From Eutrigla gurnardus (lineage: Eukaryota > Chordata > Actinopteri > Perciformes > Triglidae), in assembly GCA_963514095.1 (NCBI GenBank), contig OY741276.1, positions 14,279,959 through 14,343,958 of the forward strand: 64,000 nucleotides of DNA, read 5' to 3'. Shown here in pieces: positions 62,801 through 64,000 of this stretch. The notes beneath the pieces were generated by a model. The model did no database searches. It saw nothing but the letters and a program-made list of their open reading frames with translations, and was not told the origin of the DNA. Positions within the stretch are counted from its first letter, which is position 1. Each line of letters opens with the position of its first letter. A program made the translations under genes and the position numbers.

Positions 62801-63286
62801 TAGGCTTCCTGGGAAATTGACTAAATTCAAGCAACACATATTCAGCAAGACACCTGTCCGTGAAATGCCTGTGGGTCATTTTTTCATTTGATATAAACTC
62901 GTCTGTATTCATAAGAACCCTTTGAAATCATTGAGGGTATAGCAGCACTTTCGTTTAAATTCGCTGAAGCACCAACGCTGGCAATGAACTCAGCAAAAAA
63001 AGCTGTGCTTTATTTTAATGGCAGGATAAGTAGTTTAACACCTTAGCACCATAACAGGCCTAACTACAAAGCTCAGGCACCCTCAAATACATGCCAATGT
63101 CTGTTCTGTGCCGCCGGCCTCCCTGGACCCTCCTCCGCATAGCAGACATAGTTTCCCTAATCCAGCCAGCCATGGCAACTTGCAACACTGCCCACATGAA
63201 AATTGTCTGACAGTAAGTTATGGTGCCAGACGTGGTTAAAAAAAAAATGCCCAGAGTTTAAATATAGAGCAGCACTGCCGACTCAC
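59856..63286 (-). other. cspg4b: cspg4b intron (3.4 kb)
   Basis: A GT-AG intron in phase 0. No exon or full repeat element is recognised. It holds a short CA run near 62680 and AT-rich unique sequence. Frames of 60-137 codons on both strands lack family features. Confidence 0.75.
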
Positions 63287-63463
63287 CCTGAGGACCCTGT
63301 TGGCTGTAATAACAGGAGGTTCGTCGTTGACAGCTGAAACCTGGATGTACACCGTCTGGGCTGCACTCTGCTTCCTCAGGCCCGTGTCATTGGCCACCAC
63401 AGTGAAGTTGTCAGATAAGGTTTCGCTGCTGTCGTGGACGTAGTAAATGAATTCGTGCTCCAC
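63287..63463 (-). CDS. cspg4b: cspg4b internal exon (CSPG repeat), most upstream exon in the window
   Basis: The exon reads from VEHEFIYYVHDSSETLSDNF to VITANRVLR. The text FIYYVHDSSETLSDNFTVVANDTG is the end of one CSPG repeat and VYIQVSAVNDEPPVI the linker to the next. The acceptor is TTAATTAG|GTG (phase 0) and the donor AGG|GTGAGT (phase 0); 177 bases is a whole number of codons. The gene continues to the right of 64000; its laminin-G part, signal peptide and earlier repeats are not in this window. The six exons together give about 974 residues, roughly two fifths of a CSPG4-sized protein. Confidence 0.88.
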
Positions 63464-64000
63464 CTAATTAAGAGATCATGGAGATTATTGAGGAGAACGT
63501 GAGATTAAAGCTGTTAGGATGTATTCAAAATGGGCACCAAACACTACAATGATGTGCGACTCTCTTATCCTGTGACATGGCAAGCATATAGGGTCAAAAG
63601 CTAAAAACATAAATTTTAGAAAGCAATTAGGAGCATAAACACGACAGAAAAAAATAGTGTGAGGCAAAAAGGAGGTCAACCCAGGGTAATGTTACTTTTT
63701 CCTTCCTTTAATGTAGTGATTTAACTATTGAATTTTAGGTTAGAATAATTGAAAAATATCTGTAATTAGGATAAAAACAATTTTAAAAAATGACTCATGG
63801 TATTATGTATCCATCAATCGAATTGAAACAAATTATTCCAAATATTAATTTCATTAAATATGCATTTTAAATTTCAAAATACCTGTACACTTGGGAGAAA
63901 TAAGAAAATAAATGCCTGTAAAATGGCTAAAACAGACATGACCTCTGTGTATTTAGTGTTAGTTTTGGCAATTATTTCTCCATCGGGCCACTGATATTTT
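63464..64000 (-). other. cspg4b: cspg4b intron, running out of the window
   Basis: AT-rich sequence without an exon-like frame on the minus strand. Confidence 0.7.

Noticed and set aside
62435..62848. 137-codon minus-strand frame inside a cspg4b intron
   Set aside because: No CSPG-repeat motifs, and the flanking exons already join in phase without it.

Overview
The window is vertebrate nuclear DNA, almost certainly from a percomorph-like teleost. The genes are spliced with GT-AG introns, the background is AT-rich with long dinucleotide microsatellites, and several stretches resemble dispersed repeats common in fish. It is not bacterial, viral or organellar. It contains no operon, CRISPR array, rRNA or convincing tRNA.

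Three genes or gene ends can be supported. (1) 1-25.5 kb, minus strand: a CpG-rich promoter near 25.1-25.5 kb has a strong splice donor at 25063. A second possible first coding exon lies at 20173-20226. Their orientation next to snx18, the MDYL end of the first exon and the phase-0 donors suggest the 5' end of arl15, with the rest of the gene left of the window. This is an inference. Most of 1-25 kb would then be arl15 intron 1, filled with repeats, microsatellites and conserved-looking noncoding blocks. (2) 30.1-40.3 kb, plus strand: snx18 is complete, as two coding exons (30616-32140 and 38990-39243) with a 6.85-kb intron, a CpG-rich leader and a 3' UTR ending near 40.3 kb. The predicted 592-residue protein has SH3, acidic WDDDW, PX and BAR parts. 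(3) 51.2-64 kb, minus strand: the 3' half of a CSPG4/NG2-type transmembrane proteoglycan. It is read as six exons whose phases all agree, and it ends in a transmembrane helix and the PDZ ligand QYWV. Because it sits beside snx18 rather than snx33, it is best called cspg4b. Its 5' exons lie beyond 64000.

Layout: putative arl15 5' part (-) | 25.5-30.1 kb intergenic | snx18 (+) | 40.3-51.2 kb intergenic | cspg4b 3' part (-). snx18 and cspg4b are convergent; snx18 and the putative arl15 are divergent. The pairing snx18-cspg4b mirrors the SNX33-CSPG4 pair on human 15q24, which suggests an old duplicated two-gene block.

The genes do not form a pathway. SNX18 remodels endosomal and autophagic membranes, ARL15 is an Arf-like GTPase, and CSPG4 proteins are cell-surface proteoglycans. 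Noncoding points of interest include a perfect 36-bp palindrome, a 12-bp CLEAR-type E-box palindrome in the putative arl15 promoter, a start-stop mini-uORF upstream of snx18, CTCF-like motifs, and long G/C homopolymers in a cspg4b intron. I found no wholly new system; the best leads are regulatory and evolutionary.
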